Assembly (NCBI GenBank): GCA_020025235.1
Contig: JAHHSL010000015.1
Location: 1 to 38,831 of the forward strand
Source of the DNA: Ruthenibacterium sp.
GTDB taxonomy: Bacteria > Bacillota > Clostridia > Oscillospirales > Ruminococcaceae
Length of the DNA stretch: 38,831 nt
Direction: 5' to 3'
Below are positions 38,688 to 38,831 of the stretch, one piece after another; position 1 is the first letter of the stretch, and every line of letters starts with the position of its first letter. The notes under the pieces were generated by a model, which did not search any database, was not told the DNA's origin, and saw only the letters and a list, made by a program, of their open reading frames with translations. The position numbers and the translations under genes were made by a program.

Positions 38688-38724
38688 AAAACGGAGTGTA
38701 TCGGCTTTGATACACTCCGTTTTT
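38688..38724 (+). terminator. Terminator of the two-component operon
   Basis: AAAACGGAGTGTATC pairs with GATACACTCCGTTTT around a six-base loop, followed by T residues. Confidence 0.88.
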
Positions 38725-38757
38725 GCATGCTTTTGCATTTTTTCGGTGCGAAAAAAG

Positions 38758-38802
38758 AAAAGCGCCTTCCGGCCGTTTTTGCGGCAGAAAAGGCGCTTTT
38801 GT
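38758..38802. terminator. Second hairpin near the window end
   Basis: AAAAGCGCCTT pairs with AAGGCGCTTTT, with an imperfect inner hairpin (CCGGCCG/CGGC). The A and T flanks on both sides suggest a terminator working in either direction, perhaps for a convergent gene beyond the right edge. Confidence 0.6.
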
Positions 38803-38831
38803 CTTTGAAAATGCGGGGATCCTGCCGCCCG

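Noticed and set aside
37227..38738. 503-codon minus-strand frame opposite the histidine kinase
   Set aside because: Antisense shadow of a full histidine kinase.
1..38831. CRISPR array or insertion sequence
   Set aside because: No regularly spaced repeats and no transposase were seen anywhere in the window.

Overview
The window reads as a chromosomal segment of a GC-rich member of the Clostridia (Bacillota), probably an Oscillospirales-type gut bacterium. The basis is strong AGGAGG-type ribosome binding sites, frequent TTG starts, U-tract terminators, and a Firmicutes gene set: the Asp23-like/FakA-like/recG neighbourhood, bifunctional BirA with BioY, NiaR with an ECF-type niacin transporter candidate, FtsH, HflX and a DUF4358 lipoprotein. 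The assignment is inferred from gene content and style only; no database search was possible.

Positions 1 to about 13.8 kb hold a siphovirus-type phage block. A minus-strand late operon runs, in transcription order, through two small cysteine-rich proteins, a small-terminase-like protein, TerL, portal, scaffold, major capsid, head-tail connectors, major tail protein, two tail-assembly chaperones, tape measure, and several distal tail/baseplate genes, and leaves the window at the left edge. An immunity module of a Xre-type repressor and an ImmA/IrrE peptidase lies on the plus strand at the right end. The two transcripts diverge from a compact control region (12.58-12.87 kb) with two good promoters, a family of GTTGC/GCAAC dyads and a structured leader. 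No replication, recombination or integrase gene lies between immunity and packaging, a layout like Bacillus PBSX; a defective or domesticated particle is therefore possible, but the left end is not visible.

From 13.8 to 18.9 kb, on the minus strand, are recG, a FakA-like DAK2 protein, an Asp23/Gls24 protein and tRNA-Thr/tRNA-Tyr. From 19.1 to 22.5 kb, on the plus strand, are a DUF362 ferredoxin-domain protein, a DUF1361 membrane protein, birA and bioY. The terminator of the first pair, the putative BirA operator and the -35 box of birA are the same DNA. The segment 22.7-31.2 kb holds an anchored Ser/Asp-rich protein, hflX, an Lrp/AsnC regulator with a zinc-ribbon membrane protein, the NiaR pair, ftsH and a MATE transporter. 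The rest holds an acidic anchored protein, a divergent RpiB-like isomerase co-transcribed with a family 2 glycosyltransferase, a NagD-type HAD phosphatase, a DUF4358 lipoprotein, a membrane-anchored glycerophosphodiester phosphodiesterase and an OmpR-type two-component system.

Many long open frames opposite these genes are antisense shadows caused by high GC content and were left out.
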